Below, piece by piece: positions 5,282 through 5,587 of a stretch of DNA of 5,587 nt. The notes beneath the pieces were generated by a model that worked only from the letters and a program-made list of their open reading frames with translations, was not told where the DNA came from and ran no database searches. This stretch comes from Deltaproteobacteria bacterium (GTDB lineage: Bacteria; JAUYMQ01): contig JAUYMQ010000397.1 in the NCBI GenBank assembly GCA_030698575.1, positions 1 to 5,587 of the forward strand, given 5' to 3'. The number at the start of each line of letters is the position of its first letter. The stretch's first letter is position 1. Made by a program: the position numbers and the translations under genes.

Positions 5282-5587
5282 GTGAAAGGGCCCGAGGGAA
5301 CCGTTTCCATCCGAATTCCCAGCGATCCGAAAAAGCTCTACCTGATGCGGCGCCTGGTGAAGGAGATCTCCTGCGCCGAGGGTTTTGCAGAAAAAGAGAC
5401 GGGGCGGATCGTGCTGGCGATGGACGAAGCCTGCACCAACGTGATACGCCACGCCTACGGGGGCGACACCGGCAAGAGCATCGTGATCGAGGCCGGCCCC
5501 TGCGAGGAAGGCATCTGCTTCGTGGTGATTGACGAGGGCCGGAAACCCGATCCGGACTCGATCCGGCCCCGGCCGCTTGATCAGATA
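5282..5587 (+). CDS. RsbW-like anti-sigma factor / serine kinase (HATPase_c_2), 3' truncated
   Basis: The first 102 residues of a GHKL-fold anti-sigma regulatory factor; the gene continues past the window (family members are usually 130-160 residues). It starts with GTG 5282 after a strong AGGAGGG. The N-box MDEACTNVIRHAYGG (47-61) matches RsbW/SpoIIAB, with Glu49, Asn53 and His57 in the expected places for Mg-ATP binding. The G1-type ATP lid region begins at VVIDEGRKPDP (81-91), with Asp84 in the conserved position and Lys-Pro where many relatives have Gly-Phe. Such proteins bind and inhibit a sigma factor and, as kinases, phosphorylate a STAS anti-anti-sigma protein; some instead regulate other partners. 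Lying 9 bases after the phosphatase stop, it is probably the opposing kinase to that phosphatase. The remaining ATP-lid glycines lie beyond the window, so kinase competence cannot be judged. Confidence 0.9.
   Translation, partial: MKGPEGTVSIRIPSDPKKLYLMRRLVKEISCAEGFAEKETGRIVLAMDEACTNVIRHAYGGDTGKSIVIEAGPCEEGICFVVIDEGRKPDPDSIRPRPLDQI

Overview
The window is a GC-rich bacterial segment with all recognisable genes on the + strand. Codons end strongly in G or C. The gene content (an Na+/solute symporter, a textbook sigma-54 promoter, a PAS/GAF-type histidine kinase family, and an RsbU/RsbW-type partner-switching module) fits a high-GC Gram-negative lineage such as a deltaproteobacterium/Myxococcota-like organism or an uncultivated relative. 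That placement is an inference from style and content only; nothing here fixes the taxon.

Layout: (1) 1-516 is the 3' end of a sodium:solute symporter (SSS family) gene, cut by the window edge. (2) 517-1202 is a small accessory unit. A 213-base leader region contains an essentially perfect sigma-54 (-24/-12) promoter at 665-681. It is followed by a 60-residue basic small ORF (730-912) of unknown function and a 75-residue double zinc ribbon protein (975-1202). A strong hairpin lies between the two ORFs and another follows the zinc ribbon gene. (3) 1313-2014 encodes a short-chain dehydrogenase/reductase (SDR) fold protein in which the usual catalytic Tyr is Phe. (4) 2015-2067 is a short gap made largely of three tandem imperfect 13-base repeats that run up to the next start codon. 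(5) 2068-5587 is a signalling operon: a soluble cyclic-nucleotide-binding/GAF histidine kinase, a response regulator fused to a PP2C-type (SpoIIE/RsbU) phosphatase, and the start of an RsbW-like anti-sigma factor/serine kinase that runs off the end.

How it works together (inference from family knowledge): the hybrid kinase would sense a cyclic nucleotide through its N-terminal cNMP domain and a second ligand through GAF. It would then phosphorylate Asp56 of the receiver. The receiver would control the attached phosphatase, which by analogy with RsbU/RsbP acts on a phosphorylated STAS anti-anti-sigma protein and so frees a sigma factor or other target from the downstream RsbW-like protein. The STAS partner is not in the window and may lie just downstream. 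The upstream sigma-54 unit is a separate regulon and its role is unknown.

The most unusual points are the sigma-54-driven small-protein/zinc-ribbon pair, the tandem 13-mers at the kinase start, the long two-part inverted repeat between kinase and phosphatase genes, and the cNMP-to-partner-switch wiring.
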